The notes under the pieces are model-generated. The model was not told the origin of the DNA. It made no database searches and saw only the letters and a program-made list of their open reading frames with translations. A DNA stretch of 64,000 bases from Sediminitomix flava (GTDB lineage Bacteria; Bacteroidota; Bacteroidia; Cytophagales; Flammeovirgaceae), in contig NZ_QGDO01000005.1 of NCBI RefSeq assembly GCF_003149185.1, forward strand, positions 1 through 64,000. The letters run 5' to 3'. Positions 26,171-35,233 of the stretch are shown here, one piece after another. The number at the start of each line of letters is the position of its first letter. The first letter of the stretch is position 1. The position numbers and the translations under genes were made by a program.

Positions 26171-27322
26171 CTAGATAATAGCTTTTGTGAAGCTATTCTC
26201 AGCACTTTTATTTAAAAGTACATCTTCAATTGTGGCTGCGATATCAGTAAATGAGTTTCTGAAACCAATATCTTCAGCTTTTATATTTTTACCATATACC
26301 AAAATAGGAATATGCTCTCGTGTATGGTCTGTACCTTTGAAAATCGGGTCATTTCCATGATCAGCTGTAATGATAAGCATATCATTTTCTTTCATTGCTG
26401 AAGTGATCTCTGGAAGACGTTGATCAAACTCTTCTAAACATTGTCTGTAACCTTTTACATCTCTACGATGACCAAAGTGCATATCAAAGTCTACAAGGTT
26501 AGTGAAAATGAGTCCTTTTTTATCAGTATTGATATATTCAATCGTGCGATCAATACCTTCTTGATTATCTTTTGTACGTACTGAGTCTGTAAAGCCTCTT
26601 CCACCAAAAATGTCAGAAATTTTACCTACAGCCATGACGCTCTGATTTGCAGATTTTATTCTGTCCATCATCGTTTCACCGATTGGCTCTAAAGAGTAAT
26701 CATGTCTATTAGGTGTACGAGTATAATTACCAGACTCTCCGATAAACGGTCGAGCAATTACACGTCCGACATTTAGCATTTCACGAGCAATTTCACAATA
26801 GCGATAAAGTTCATCGATTGGTACAATCTCTTCGTGTGCTGCAATTTGGAAAACAGAATCTGCAGATGTATAAATGATTAGTTTACCAGTCTCAACATGT
26901 GCGTCTCCTAATTCGTCGATGATAGCCGTACCAGATGCTACCTTATTCCCGATTGTTCCCCTTCCGGTTTTTTGCTCAAATTCATCCATGATCTCTTTAG
27001 GGAAACCATTGGGATAGGTTGGGAACGGTTCTGTCAATGTTAAACCTGCAATTTCCCAGTGACCTGTGGTAGTGTCTTTACCTTTGGAAACTTCTTTTGC
27101 CATACCGTAGGCAGCTGTAGTTTGCTTCAAAGGGTTTAAGCCTTTAATTGGAGCAATGTTTCCAAGCCCCATTTTGTGCATATTTGGAACATCTAAACCA
27201 ACTGCATCAGCAATGTGACCAAGTGTATTTGCTCCTAAATCCCCGTATTCATCAGCGTCGGCAGAGAAACCTATCCCAACACTGTCTAAGACTACGAGAA
27301 TGACACGATCTATATTTTTCAT
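26171..27322 (-). CDS. deoB: Phosphopentomutase
   Basis: DeoB interconverts (deoxy)ribose-1-phosphate and -5-phosphate, linking the phosphorylases to DeoC. It belongs to the alkaline-phosphatase-like metalloenzymes. The N-terminal metal Asp is in VILVVLDSVGIG, and the phospho-acceptor Thr lies in the GKDTTTGHWEI segment. The C-terminal metal site is IITADHGNDP followed by GTDHTREHIP. Length (383) is normal. It is packed 6 bases after deoC. Confidence 0.96.
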   Translation of the reverse strand: MKNIDRVILVVLDSVGIGFSADADEYGDLGANTLGHIADAVGLDVPNMHKMGLGNIAPIKGLNPLKQTTAAYGMAKEVSKGKDTTTGHWEIAGLTLTEPFPTYPNGFPKEIMDEFEQKTGRGTIGNKVASGTAIIDELGDAHVETGKLIIYTSADSVFQIAAHEEIVPIDELYRYCEIAREMLNVGRVIARPFIGESGNYTRTPNRHDYSLEPIGETMMDRIKSANQSVMAVGKISDIFGGRGFTDSVRTKDNQEGIDRTIEYINTDKKGLIFTNLVDFDMHFGHRRDVKGYRQCLEEFDQRLPEITSAMKENDMLIITADHGNDPIFKGTDHTREHIPILVYGKNIKAEDIGFRNSFTDIAATIEDVLLNKSAENSFTKAII

Positions 27323-27328
27323 TATTTC

Positions 27329-27994
27329 TTAGTAACTATCTCCAGAAACTTCTTTTCCTTCCATAATGGCAATACCATTACTCGTTCCTAATCTGCTTAC
27401 ACCCATGTCGATGTATTTTTTCGCAGTTTCGAAATCTCTTACTCCTCCAGAAGCCTTTAGTTTAGCTTTACCAGCTACAGCATCTTTCATGATTTGGATA
27501 TCTTCAAAAGTAGCACCGCCTGTACCAAAGCCTGTCGATGTTTTTACAAAATCAGCATTTGCTTTTACAGAAAGCTCAGACGCCAATTTCTTTTCATCAT
27601 CGCTCAAATAGCAAGTCTCAATGATAACCTTCAAGAGATTAGAACCAATAGCTTCTTTAATCGCCTTGATTTCTTCATAAACAGCTTCAGATTTTCCTGA
27701 TTGTAACCAACCTACATTGATCACCATATCAATTTCAGTCGCGCCGTTTTCAATGGCATTTTTAGCTTCAAAAACTTTACTTTCAGTGCTCATTGCACCA
27801 AGAGGGAATCCGATTACTGAACAAACAGCAACTTCACTTCCTTTAGTATGCTCTGCAGCCAAAGGAACGTATGAAGAATTTACACATACTGAAAAGAAAT
27901 TGTACTTTACTGCTTCTTCGCAAAGCTTAATAATATCAGCTTCAGTAGTAGTCGCTTTCAGTACGGTATGATCTATATATTTATTGATTTCCAT
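27329..27994 (-). CDS. deoC: Deoxyribose-phosphate aldolase
   Basis: DeoC cleaves 2-deoxyribose-5-phosphate to acetaldehyde and glyceraldehyde-3-phosphate. This is the short (~220-residue) form. Start IDHTVLKATTTEADI, VCSVIGFPLGAMSTESKVFE, the catalytic Lys region FVKTSTGFGTGGAT and KASGGVRDFETAKKYI are all as expected. It lies 8 bases after the HAD gene and 6 before deoB, the centre of the deo operon. Confidence 0.96.
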   Translation of the reverse strand: MEINKYIDHTVLKATTTEADIIKLCEEAVKYNFFSVCVNSSYVPLAAEHTKGSEVAVCSVIGFPLGAMSTESKVFEAKNAIENGATEIDMVINVGWLQSGKSEAVYEEIKAIKEAIGSNLLKVIIETCYLSDDEKKLASELSVKANADFVKTSTGFGTGGATFEDIQIMKDAVAGKAKLKASGGVRDFETAKKYIDMGVSRLGTSNGIAIMEGKEVSGDSY

Positions 27995-28002
27995 TGTATT
28001 CG

Positions 28003-28698
28003 TTATTTGTTCAAGTAATTGAAAATTTGTTTGATCTCAGAAATTTCGATGTAAGGAAGCTTAGCTTTTTGAGCCTCATCTACTTTTTCATGTTCCCAAG
28101 TTGTGTGATAGGGAATATGTATGGCTTGACTACCAATATTTATGAGTGGAAGAACATCTGATTTTGCAGAGTTTCCAATCATTAAAAATTCTTCTTTAGC
28201 GATATTATACTTATCAAGAATTTGTTGGTAGGTCTTTTCATCTTTTTCACTTACAATCTCAATATGATCGAAATAGTCTGCTAGCCCCGAACGAGCAATT
28301 TTTGATTCTTGATCGAATAAATCTCCTTTTGTAATGATCATGAGTTTATAATCCCCATGTAATTCTTTAAGAGTTTCTTCGATTCCATCTAATAAATGAA
28401 CAGGATGTTGGAGCATATCTTTCCCCCATGAAATTATTTTATGAATTTCATCACCTGTAATTTGACCATTTGTAAGTTCAATTGCAGTTTCAATCATGGA
28501 AAGCATAAAGCCTTTTACGCCATAACCGAAAATGTGCAAGTTTTTGATTTCTGTGTCAAAAAGCTTCTTTTTTAGCGTTTCCTCAGAGGTGTAGTGCAAC
28601 AAAAGTTTTGCGAACTTATCTTCCACTTCGTTAAAGATTGGTTCGTTCACCCACAAGGTGTCGTCAGCATCAAAAGCAATTACAGAAGGTTTTGTCAT
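28003..28698 (-). CDS. HAD-family hydrolase inside the deo operon
   Basis: A soluble HAD phosphatase of 231 residues with helical C1 cap. Motif I is AFDADDTLW, motif II LMIITKGD, the motif III Lys lies in SEKDEKTYQQIL, and motif IV is FLMIGNSAKSD. It sits between deoA and deoC, 8 bases before deoC, so a role in nucleotide or sugar-phosphate catabolism (for instance a nucleotidase feeding the phosphorylases) is plausible but unproven. A CAAATCTA box (28744-28751) near the end of deoA may be an internal promoter. Confidence 0.82.
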   Translation of the reverse strand: MTKPSVIAFDADDTLWVNEPIFNEVEDKFAKLLLHYTSEETLKKKLFDTEIKNLHIFGYGVKGFMLSMIETAIELTNGQITGDEIHKIISWGKDMLQHPVHLLDGIEETLKELHGDYKLMIITKGDLFDQESKIARSGLADYFDHIEIVSEKDEKTYQQILDKYNIAKEEFLMIGNSAKSDVLPLINIGSQAIHIPYHTTWEHEKVDEAQKAKLPYIEISEIKQIFNYLNK

Positions 28699-28748
28699 TA
28701 ACTCGATTGATTAGAATTTCAAAAGTTAAAATTAAATTCGGCGCAAAT

Positions 28749-30056
28749 CTATGAAATGATTGTTTCCAAAATGACTTTAGGAGCAGAAATCTCTTCTTCT
28801 AGGATTGTATAGGCATCTTTTACCATATCCATGACATCTTCTAATTGATGATCTGAATTGAAATAAAGTGTCGCTAGTCCGTCACCTTTTTCTATTTTAT
28901 CACCTACTTTTTTATGAAGAATGATTCCAACGCTATGGTCAACTTGGTCAGTTTTTGTTTTTCTACCTGCACCTAGTTCCATGGCTGCATTTCCGATTTG
29001 GTCAGCTACAATTTTGTGCACGTAACCATCCACCGTACTTACAACTTCAATTGTCTTTTCAGCAACAGGAAGGAGAGTGTAGTCATCGACAAGTTTTTCA
29101 TTTCCGCCACTTTCCTTAATGAATTTACGAAGGTGTTCTAAGGGTTCTTCTGTGCCGATAAGTGCTTTTACTTTATCTGTTGCTTCTTCTATACTATTTG
29201 TATCTCCTTTGATAAATAGTGCCGTTGCAACCAAATGAATTACTAATTCAGTGAAGTCTTTAGGGCCATTTCCTTTTAGTGTTTCTATCGCTTCAATAAG
29301 TTCAAGACTATTCCCGACACTGAAGCCTAAAGGTTGATCCATATTTGAAAGTACCACAATCATTTTTCTTTCGAAGTCTTTTGCGAGTTGAAGCATCGTT
29401 TTCGAAAGCTCTTTGGCTGTTTCGGTATCTTTCATGAATGCACCACTACCTACTTTAACATCGAGAATGATCCCATCCGCATGAATTGCAAGTTTTTTAC
29501 TCATAATGCTACTTGCAATCAATGGAATACTCTGTACGGTTGCAGTTACATCCCTTAGTGCATATAATTTTTTATCAAGTGGAACAATGTTCTTTGCTGC
29601 ACCTGCAATCCCGATTCCTGTTTGATTGATTAAAGCGTTTAAATCAGTTTCATTTTTAGCAAATTGAAAACCTTCTATCGCTTCAAACTTATCAATTGTT
29701 CCACCTGTATGTCCTAAGCCTCTACCACTTAGTTTGGCTGTAGCCATTCCTAAGCAAGCAATAAGAGGGGCTATTGCAATACTTGTTTTATCACCAACAC
29801 CACCTGTAGAGTGTTTGTCAATCAGAAAAGCTTCAACATCATCAAACTTTATGGTTTCTCCAGAGGCAATCATTTCGCTTGTAAGCGCAAAAATTTCTTC
29901 GTTGCTCATTCCATTAAAGCAGATAGCCATAAGAAATGCTGCCACTTGGTAGTCTGTGACTCCTCCATGTAAATACTCTTGGAAAAAACGACTAATTTCT
30001 TCTTTGCTAAGAGCTTTATTATTTCTCTTTTTATCTATTATGTCTACAGGTCTCAT
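28749..30056 (-). CDS. deoA: Thymidine/pyrimidine-nucleoside phosphorylase
   Basis: DeoA phosphorolyses thymidine and deoxyuridine to base and 2-deoxyribose-1-phosphate. The 435-residue protein has the family segments IDIIDKKRNNKALS, DKHSTGGVGDKTSI (phosphate site), SGRGLGHTGGTIDK (pyrimidine nucleoside phosphorylase signature), LYALRDVTATV and the C-terminal AGRKTKTDQVDHSVGI domain. It is first in the deo operon, with a candidate promoter at 30163-30192. Some homologues accept uridine as well. Confidence 0.95.
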   Translation of the reverse strand: MRPVDIIDKKRNNKALSKEEISRFFQEYLHGGVTDYQVAAFLMAICFNGMSNEEIFALTSEMIASGETIKFDDVEAFLIDKHSTGGVGDKTSIAIAPLIACLGMATAKLSGRGLGHTGGTIDKFEAIEGFQFAKNETDLNALINQTGIGIAGAAKNIVPLDKKLYALRDVTATVQSIPLIASSIMSKKLAIHADGIILDVKVGSGAFMKDTETAKELSKTMLQLAKDFERKMIVVLSNMDQPLGFSVGNSLELIEAIETLKGNGPKDFTELVIHLVATALFIKGDTNSIEEATDKVKALIGTEEPLEHLRKFIKESGGNEKLVDDYTLLPVAEKTIEVVSTVDGYVHKIVADQIGNAAMELGAGRKTKTDQVDHSVGIILHKKVGDKIEKGDGLATLYFNSDHQLEDVMDMVKDAYTILEEEISAPKVILETIIS

Positions 30057-30162
30057 TGTGAAGTGCGGTTTCTATAAATAGGAATGCTTACTCAATAAGG
30101 TAAATATTGAATTTGATGAAGAAGTTTCTATGTCAGTATTTAGAGTAAGACTTTTAATAGTA

Positions 30163-30192
30163 CAAATATCGTATTTTAAGAAAAGGGTTCAA
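30163..30192 (-). promoter_or_regulatory. Candidate promoter of the deo operon
   Basis: On the minus strand: TTG (30192-30190), 19 bases, then GATATTTG (30170-30163), a one-mismatch match to TAnnTTTG. This would give a leader of roughly 100 bases before deoA. Confidence 0.45.
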
Positions 30193-30352
30193 CCAATTCT
30201 GAAAAATGTTAATTCCGAATAAAGAATATGTTAGACTATCTTAAAGAAATACAGTAGGTTGTATTTTTTAAGACTTAAGTTAAAAATTATATATTAAATT
30301 ACATTAACGTTTGAAATAGAAACCACAAGGCTTTTTTGTATCCATTTGCCAT

Positions 30353-32353
30353 ATGAAAAGAAATAATAAAATCTTTGTTTTTACAGTGTTTGCACTTGCT
30401 TTAGGTGCTTTCTTATTTTTTAATAACTTCTTCTCCACACAAAGTATTTTCCTCAATAAATATGAAAATAAAAAGCTACAAAATGTTCTGAAGTTACAAT
30501 TAGCCAGAGATACAGAAGCTTTGGAGAAGTTGTACCAAAAAAGTAAAAGTGCAGAGATTAAAGCTTCAATTATTTCTGCCTTAGGAAAAATTCAAGACCC
30601 AAAATCGGAGTTTTTTTTAATGGAGGTGTTGAAAGATACTTTAAGTGATCTGGAGAGTAGAAAAGAAGCTGCATTTGCTATTGGTCAATTTAGAAACAAT
30701 AAAAATGCTGCAGATCTAACAAATCTGATTACTTCTGAGTCAGAGAAGTCTTTTGTTGATGAGATGATTGTTGCTCTCGGGAAAGTGGGAGGAGAAGCTC
30801 AGCTTGATTTTTTGGTTCACTTAAAAGAAAGCAATCATCAATATGCTTTTTCATGTTTACAAGGCTTATCTGAATTGTTAGCTAAAGGCATTTATAATGA
30901 GCAAGCTGTATTTAACATATTAGAAAAATTTCTTTCAGAAGATGAAATGTACAGAACTTTGGGGGCTCAATATTTCAGTAGAGTACCAAATCTTGATGCA
31001 GTCATTCCATACGCCTCAATTACAGGCTTAATAAATAATGAAACAGACACCGATAGCAGAAGTAAACTAATTCTTTCTTTGCGTCATTATCCGAAAAATG
31101 GGGATGTAAAGAAGTTTTTATTGAATCATTTAGAAACGGAAAAATCACCTTTAGTATTGATGGAAGCATTACAAGCTTTAAATTCATTTTCTTTGACTTA
31201 TAGAGAAAAGAAAAAGGTGATACCTAGTCTTTCAAGTGAGAATAAAGGTGTCTCATATTACGCCTCAAAGTTGATAGCTGATAAAATGATAGCTTGGGAA
31301 GTGGAGTACTGGGAAAAGGTGATTGATAGGATTTCTTATTCAAAAGCTAAGTCTATTTTATTGGCTTCAATGGTTAAAAATAGTAATAAGAAAAGTGTTT
31401 TGGCTAAAGTGAAATCACTTTACTCTTCTTCCTCAAAAACACACGAAAGAGCATGGTATTTGGATGCGTTATGTAAGGATACGACACAATGGGAGTTGGC
31501 TACAAAAGTGATTATGCAGGATACTTCACAGCAATTGAAAACTTCTGCGTTACAGTCTTTAATTAATGCCTATAAGCAAAGTGATGAACAGGTTGTAAAG
31601 GCTGTATACCCTAAAATTGAAGAAGAATTTTTAGCCATGTTGAAAGTTATGCTAGAATCTAATGATGAAGGGCTGATTTCGATAGCGGCTTCTTCACTAA
31701 GAGACCCTGTTTTGGGCTATAAAAGACTGATAGAAGATTATGAATTTTTGTATACCACTAAAGATAAGTTAAGATTACCTCTTCAATACGAAGCACTATA
31801 TGAGTTGAATAAAACGATAGCTTATTATGAAGGTAAAGACGAAGAAAATTTAGATCCTTCGGTATTTCTGAAGAAAGAGCTTAACACCAAAACATTAGCA
31901 ACTATCCCTTCAGATGGGATTGTGAAGGTAGAAACATCAGAAGGAAATATCTTTCTAAGATTGAACCTAGAAAAGTCACCTATTGGTGTTCAGCATTTTG
32001 TGGAGAACTTACATAAAGGATACTACAACCATAAGCGTTTTCATAGAGTAGTTCATGATTTTGTTGTGCAAACAGGCTGCCACAGAGGCGATGGATTTGG
32101 TACTGATGCTGAAGAATTGATTCCTTCGGAATTTACTTCAGATTATTATGAAAAAGGAACTGTAGGAGTAGCTTCATTAGGAAAGGATACAGAGTCTAGT
32201 CAGTGGTTTATTACTTTGACCGATACTCCAAGATTGAATGGGAGATATACAGTGATTGGGAAAGTTATTCAAGGAATGGATGTTGTTGAACGACTTTCTG
32301 AGGAGGATTATGTTCTAAATGTGAGTTGGGAAAATAATCATCTTCTGATCTAA
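30353..32353 (+). CDS. HEAT-repeat protein fused to a C-terminal cyclophilin peptidyl-prolyl isomerase
   Basis: One N-terminal membrane or signal segment (IFVFTVFALALGAFLFF) precedes about 450 residues of HEAT-like alpha repeats (KASIISALGKI, RKEAAFAIGQF, TSALQSLINAY). Residues ~520-665 are a cyclophilin domain. It keeps the core active-site residues Arg, Phe and Gln in FHRVVHDFVVQTG and the SQWFITLTD strand. The Trp and His of CypA are replaced (TPRLNGRYTVIG). It probably assists folding in the periplasm, with HEAT repeats as a client-binding scaffold (inference). It has its own terminator. Confidence 0.85.
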   Translation: MKRNNKIFVFTVFALALGAFLFFNNFFSTQSIFLNKYENKKLQNVLKLQLARDTEALEKLYQKSKSAEIKASIISALGKIQDPKSEFFLMEVLKDTLSDLESRKEAAFAIGQFRNNKNAADLTNLITSESEKSFVDEMIVALGKVGGEAQLDFLVHLKESNHQYAFSCLQGLSELLAKGIYNEQAVFNILEKFLSEDEMYRTLGAQYFSRVPNLDAVIPYASITGLINNETDTDSRSKLILSLRHYPKNGDVKKFLLNHLETEKSPLVLMEALQALNSFSLTYREKKKVIPSLSSENKGVSYYASKLIADKMIAWEVEYWEKVIDRISYSKAKSILLASMVKNSNKKSVLAKVKSLYSSSSKTHERAWYLDALCKDTTQWELATKVIMQDTSQQLKTSALQSLINAYKQSDEQVVKAVYPKIEEEFLAMLKVMLESNDEGLISIAASSLRDPVLGYKRLIEDYEFLYTTKDKLRLPLQYEALYELNKTIAYYEGKDEENLDPSVFLKKELNTKTLATIPSDGIVKVETSEGNIFLRLNLEKSPIGVQHFVENLHKGYYNHKRFHRVVHDFVVQTGCHRGDGFGTDAEELIPSEFTSDYYEKGTVGVASLGKDTESSQWFITLTDTPRLNGRYTVIGKVIQGMDVVERLSEEDYVLNVSWENNHLLI

Positions 32354-32377
32354 TATTTGAAATGACATTATGTAAAC

Positions 32378-32415
32378 AATGGCGTATCAATAATGAATTG
32401 ATACGCCATTTTTGT
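32378..32415 (+). terminator. Bidirectional terminator between the HEAT-cyclophilin and YwqK/MORN genes
   Basis: A perfect 13-bp stem (32378-32390 with 32398-32410) is followed by TTTTGTATTATT. Confidence 0.85.
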
Positions 32416-32420
32416 ATTAT

Positions 32421-34010
32421 TTATTCTTCAATAGGAGGCATGTCTTTGGATTCGATTAGCTCACCTTTGTTGTATTTTTCAACTTTGGTCAAATTGCCTT
32501 CCTCATCATAGTACTTCCATTCTCCTAACTTCTTCAAAAGGTAAAGTCTTCCTTCTTTTCGTATTTGTTGATTAGGATAATAATATTTGGCTGCGCCGTA
32601 AATTTTACCCTTGTCGTAAGTTATTGTCGACTTGATCTGTCCACCTTTTTCATCAAAATAATTAACGACAAGTCCATGAATCCTTTTTCTCAGATAAGGC
32701 TCTAGAGTTTTAAGATTACCACTTTCATAATAATATTTCTTAGGTTCTACGATCTGTCCTTTCGTAAATTTGGTTTCTTCTTTGATTGCGCCAGTTGGGT
32801 GATAGCTTTTCCAAATGCCTTCTTCTCTTTTATATTTTATGAATGACTCACTTTTCAGTTTTTCATTTTCATAAAACTCTTTAATCTGTTGATCGCGTTC
32901 TTTATTGCTGTAAACAATTACAGATTTTAAAATTCCAGAAGGATAGAAGGTTTCTGATTTTCCTTCTTTTAGATTGTTGGAATATCTGAAAATGTATTCT
33001 TTGTTTCCATTGGTGAAATAACCTTTTGAAATGCCATGAAGTTGACCATTTAATGTCTCTGCTTCACGAATGAGGGTACCATCTTCGGTGTATTCTTTAA
33101 AGTATCCTTTCCCAGATGGGATTGTTACAACCTCCTGTTTAATTTGCTTATTCTGATAATAGATTTTGTAATTATTGGTGTTTTTTCCCGCTTCAAAATT
33201 TGTTTCAGATTGAAGCGTTCCATCAGAATAGTACGTCTTTCTAACTCCTTCCTCTTTTCCGTTTTGATAAGGAGTTTCTTCTTTTAAAGCGCCATTTTCA
33301 TAAAAAGACTGAGTAATCCCTTCTAGTTGACCTGCTTTAAATTGACTTTTGGTTTTAATGGTGTCACTGAGGTAAAAAGTAATGAACTCACCATCCATTA
33401 AGTCATGGTGATAGTGACCTTGCTGTATAATTTTACCATCTCGATCAAAAGCTTCAACAGGTCCTTCTCTTAGGTCGTTTTCCATTTGGTAAACACTCAT
33501 GATATTTCCATTCGGGTAATATTCCTTGAAACTACCATGTCGTTTTCCATTTTTCATGCTCACTTCAGCATTAACACTGCCGTCAGGGTAATACCTTTTA
33601 AGCTCACCTTCTAATTGACCTTTGATATAAAAACCTTTTGCTTTTACTCTTCCGTCAAAGAAATAGCTTGCGAATTCTCCCTCTTCAAGTCCGTCTTTAT
33701 AAAATTTAGAAATACGTGCTTGTCCATTTTCGTAATATTCAATGTATTCCTTTTCTAATTTTCCGTTCTGAAAAAAGGCTTTTACTTCAACGTTATTGAA
33801 GTTTGAATCTGGGTAAAACCTAAGATATGCTCCATGTTTTATAGAATCGGGAGAATCTATTATGATATATTTTTCTTTTAAGATTGCTTGGTTAAGATCA
33901 GAATAGGTCTTGATTTCTTTGGTTTTAATTGGATTATCTTGAAGCCCTTTGGCATAAGTGTTTGATATTGTGAGTAGAAAAAAAAGTGTGGTCGTAATTA
34001 TAAATCTCAT
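32421..34010 (-). CDS. Exported YwqK/MORN-like repeat protein
   Basis: After a signal peptide (MRFIITTTLFFLLTISNTYA) the whole chain is built of about twenty ~23-residue beta-hairpin units. Examples are YYENGQARISKFYKDGLEEG, YYPDGSVNAEVSMKNGKRHG and YYSDGTLQSETNFEAGK. Such units are usually labelled YwqK antitoxin or MORN variants. In Bacteroidetes these are surface or periplasmic proteins of unknown role, and no toxin gene is adjacent. The ORF runs up to 34073. ATG at 34010 starts a clean signal peptide, and a CAAAGATA -7 box at 34031-34038 lies inside the longer version, which argues for the shorter start. Confidence 0.8.
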   Translation of the reverse strand: MRFIITTTLFFLLTISNTYAKGLQDNPIKTKEIKTYSDLNQAILKEKYIIIDSPDSIKHGAYLRFYPDSNFNNVEVKAFFQNGKLEKEYIEYYENGQARISKFYKDGLEEGEFASYFFDGRVKAKGFYIKGQLEGELKRYYPDGSVNAEVSMKNGKRHGSFKEYYPNGNIMSVYQMENDLREGPVEAFDRDGKIIQQGHYHHDLMDGEFITFYLSDTIKTKSQFKAGQLEGITQSFYENGALKEETPYQNGKEEGVRKTYYSDGTLQSETNFEAGKNTNNYKIYYQNKQIKQEVVTIPSGKGYFKEYTEDGTLIREAETLNGQLHGISKGYFTNGNKEYIFRYSNNLKEGKSETFYPSGILKSVIVYSNKERDQQIKEFYENEKLKSESFIKYKREEGIWKSYHPTGAIKEETKFTKGQIVEPKKYYYESGNLKTLEPYLRKRIHGLVVNYFDEKGGQIKSTITYDKGKIYGAAKYYYPNQQIRKEGRLYLLKKLGEWKYYDEEGNLTKVEKYNKGELIESKDMPPIEE

Positions 34011-34030
34011 GGCTTGGAAATGATTTTTCG

Positions 34031-34038
34031 CAAAGATA
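34031..34038 (-). promoter_or_regulatory. Candidate -7 box of the YwqK/MORN gene
   Basis: Reads TATCTTTG on the minus strand, a full TAnnTTTG match, 21 bases before the ATG at 34010. No clear -33 element is visible. Confidence 0.4.
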
Positions 34039-34093
34039 ATGAAAACGATATATTGGTTTATTCTAAACCCCATTTTACGAATATTATGCCATG

Positions 34094-34127
34094 AAAAAAG
34101 CCTGTCTTAAATGAAGACAGGCTTTTG
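34094..34127 (-). terminator. Terminator of the OmpR-type regulator gene
   Basis: A perfect 13-bp stem (34096-34108 with 34114-34126) is flanked by A and T runs, 8 bases past the regulator's stop codon. Confidence 0.85.
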
Positions 34128-34134
34128 TGATATT

Positions 34135-34878
34135 TTATGATGCTTGTTGATTTCCAGTATGAGCATCAGATACTAAGAATTTGAATCCGATACCGTGAAC
34201 ATTCAAGATTTCAATGCTTGGATCATCTTTAAGATATTTTCTTAAACGAGACATAAACACATCTAAACTTCTACCTTTATAGTAGTCGTCATCACCCCAA
34301 ACTTCTTGGAGAATGTATTCACGTTTTATCAAACTGTTTTTATGAAGGTACAAGAAGCGTAATAGTTCTGCCTCTCTCGTTGTTAATCTTCTAGTTTCTT
34401 CTCCATGACTCAACTTTTGGTAAGGGAAGTCAAGGATGTAGCTACCAATATTAATTTCAGATTGGTTTTCTACTTTCGTTTGGTCAACTTTAGGCTCTTG
34501 CTTCTGACGTTTTAAGATCACTTCAATACGAAGTAATAACTCTTCCACGTTTACAGGTTTCGTGATATAATCATCGGCACCAATATGGAAAGCTTTGATC
34601 TTATCTTTAGGCAAGTTGTTTGAAGACATGAACAAGATAGGAATGTACTGGTCAACAGCTCTGATTTCCTCAGCTAAAGCATAACCGTCTTTATGAGGCA
34701 TCATTACGTCAAGAATACAAAGATCGAATTTGAATTTTTGGAATTCTTTTAGACCACTTACACCATCTTCGCAGTGGTGTACGACATAACCTCTAACGTC
34801 TAAATATTTTTTTACTAGGGAAGCGATAATTCTATCATCTTCTACTAACAATATTTTTGTATTTGCATTCATGTTCAA
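34135..34878 (-). CDS. OmpR/PhoB-family response regulator
   Basis: Residues 1-125 form a receiver with Asp57 (LCILDVMMPHKDG), the Ser of LFMSSNN and the Lys of YITKPVN. Residues 150-240 form a winged helix (RLTTREAELLRFLYLHKNSL, then LDVFMSRLRKYL). It is similar to the RprY/PhoP-type regulators common in Bacteroidetes. No histidine kinase gene is adjacent, so it is an orphan regulator whose partner lies elsewhere. Start could be Met1 or Met3. Confidence 0.9.
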   Translation of the reverse strand: MNMNANTKILLVEDDRIIASLVKKYLDVRGYVVHHCEDGVSGLKEFQKFKFDLCILDVMMPHKDGYALAEEIRAVDQYIPILFMSSNNLPKDKIKAFHIGADDYITKPVNVEELLLRIEVILKRQKQEPKVDQTKVENQSEINIGSYILDFPYQKLSHGEETRRLTTREAELLRFLYLHKNSLIKREYILQEVWGDDDYYKGRSLDVFMSRLRKYLKDDPSIEILNVHGIGFKFLVSDAHTGNQQAS

Positions 34879-35233
34879 AAGGTTATTTGGATATTAATAA
34901 ATTTTATTGTGAATGATTATGGGATATTAAGCCATTAACACATATCAAGTGCGTTTTCTTTTTACAAAAGACACGTTTTTTTCCGTTATAGTTTACATTC
35001 ATTCACTACTATTAACATTAAAAGTTGATAGATAGTCTCATTTTAGTAAACTTTTTTCGCCTGTATATTCCAATAAAATTCTCATTTTTAGAATTCTATT
35101 ACGGTTGTAACTCCTTCAAAAATTTTCTTACAGAACAATAAATTTCATCTAACCGAAACAATTTTAGCTAGAAATAATTTTTGCTTACGTAATAAATAAT
35201 GGATTTTTAAACTTTACTGAAACAACTCTAGCG
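34879..35233. other. 355-base divergent intergenic region
   Basis: It separates the OmpR-type regulator from the queuosine-precursor transporter. I see no ORF, no preQ1 riboswitch and no confident promoter pair in it. Confidence 0.5.

Noticed and set aside
32421-34010. Toxin-antitoxin system from the YwqK label
   Set aside because: The protein is exported and very long, and no toxin-like gene is adjacent.
34879-35233. preQ1 riboswitch ahead of the queuosine-precursor transporter
   Set aside because: The short hairpin followed by an A-rich tail and pseudoknot partner typical of preQ1-I is not present; only unstructured AT-rich sequence was seen.
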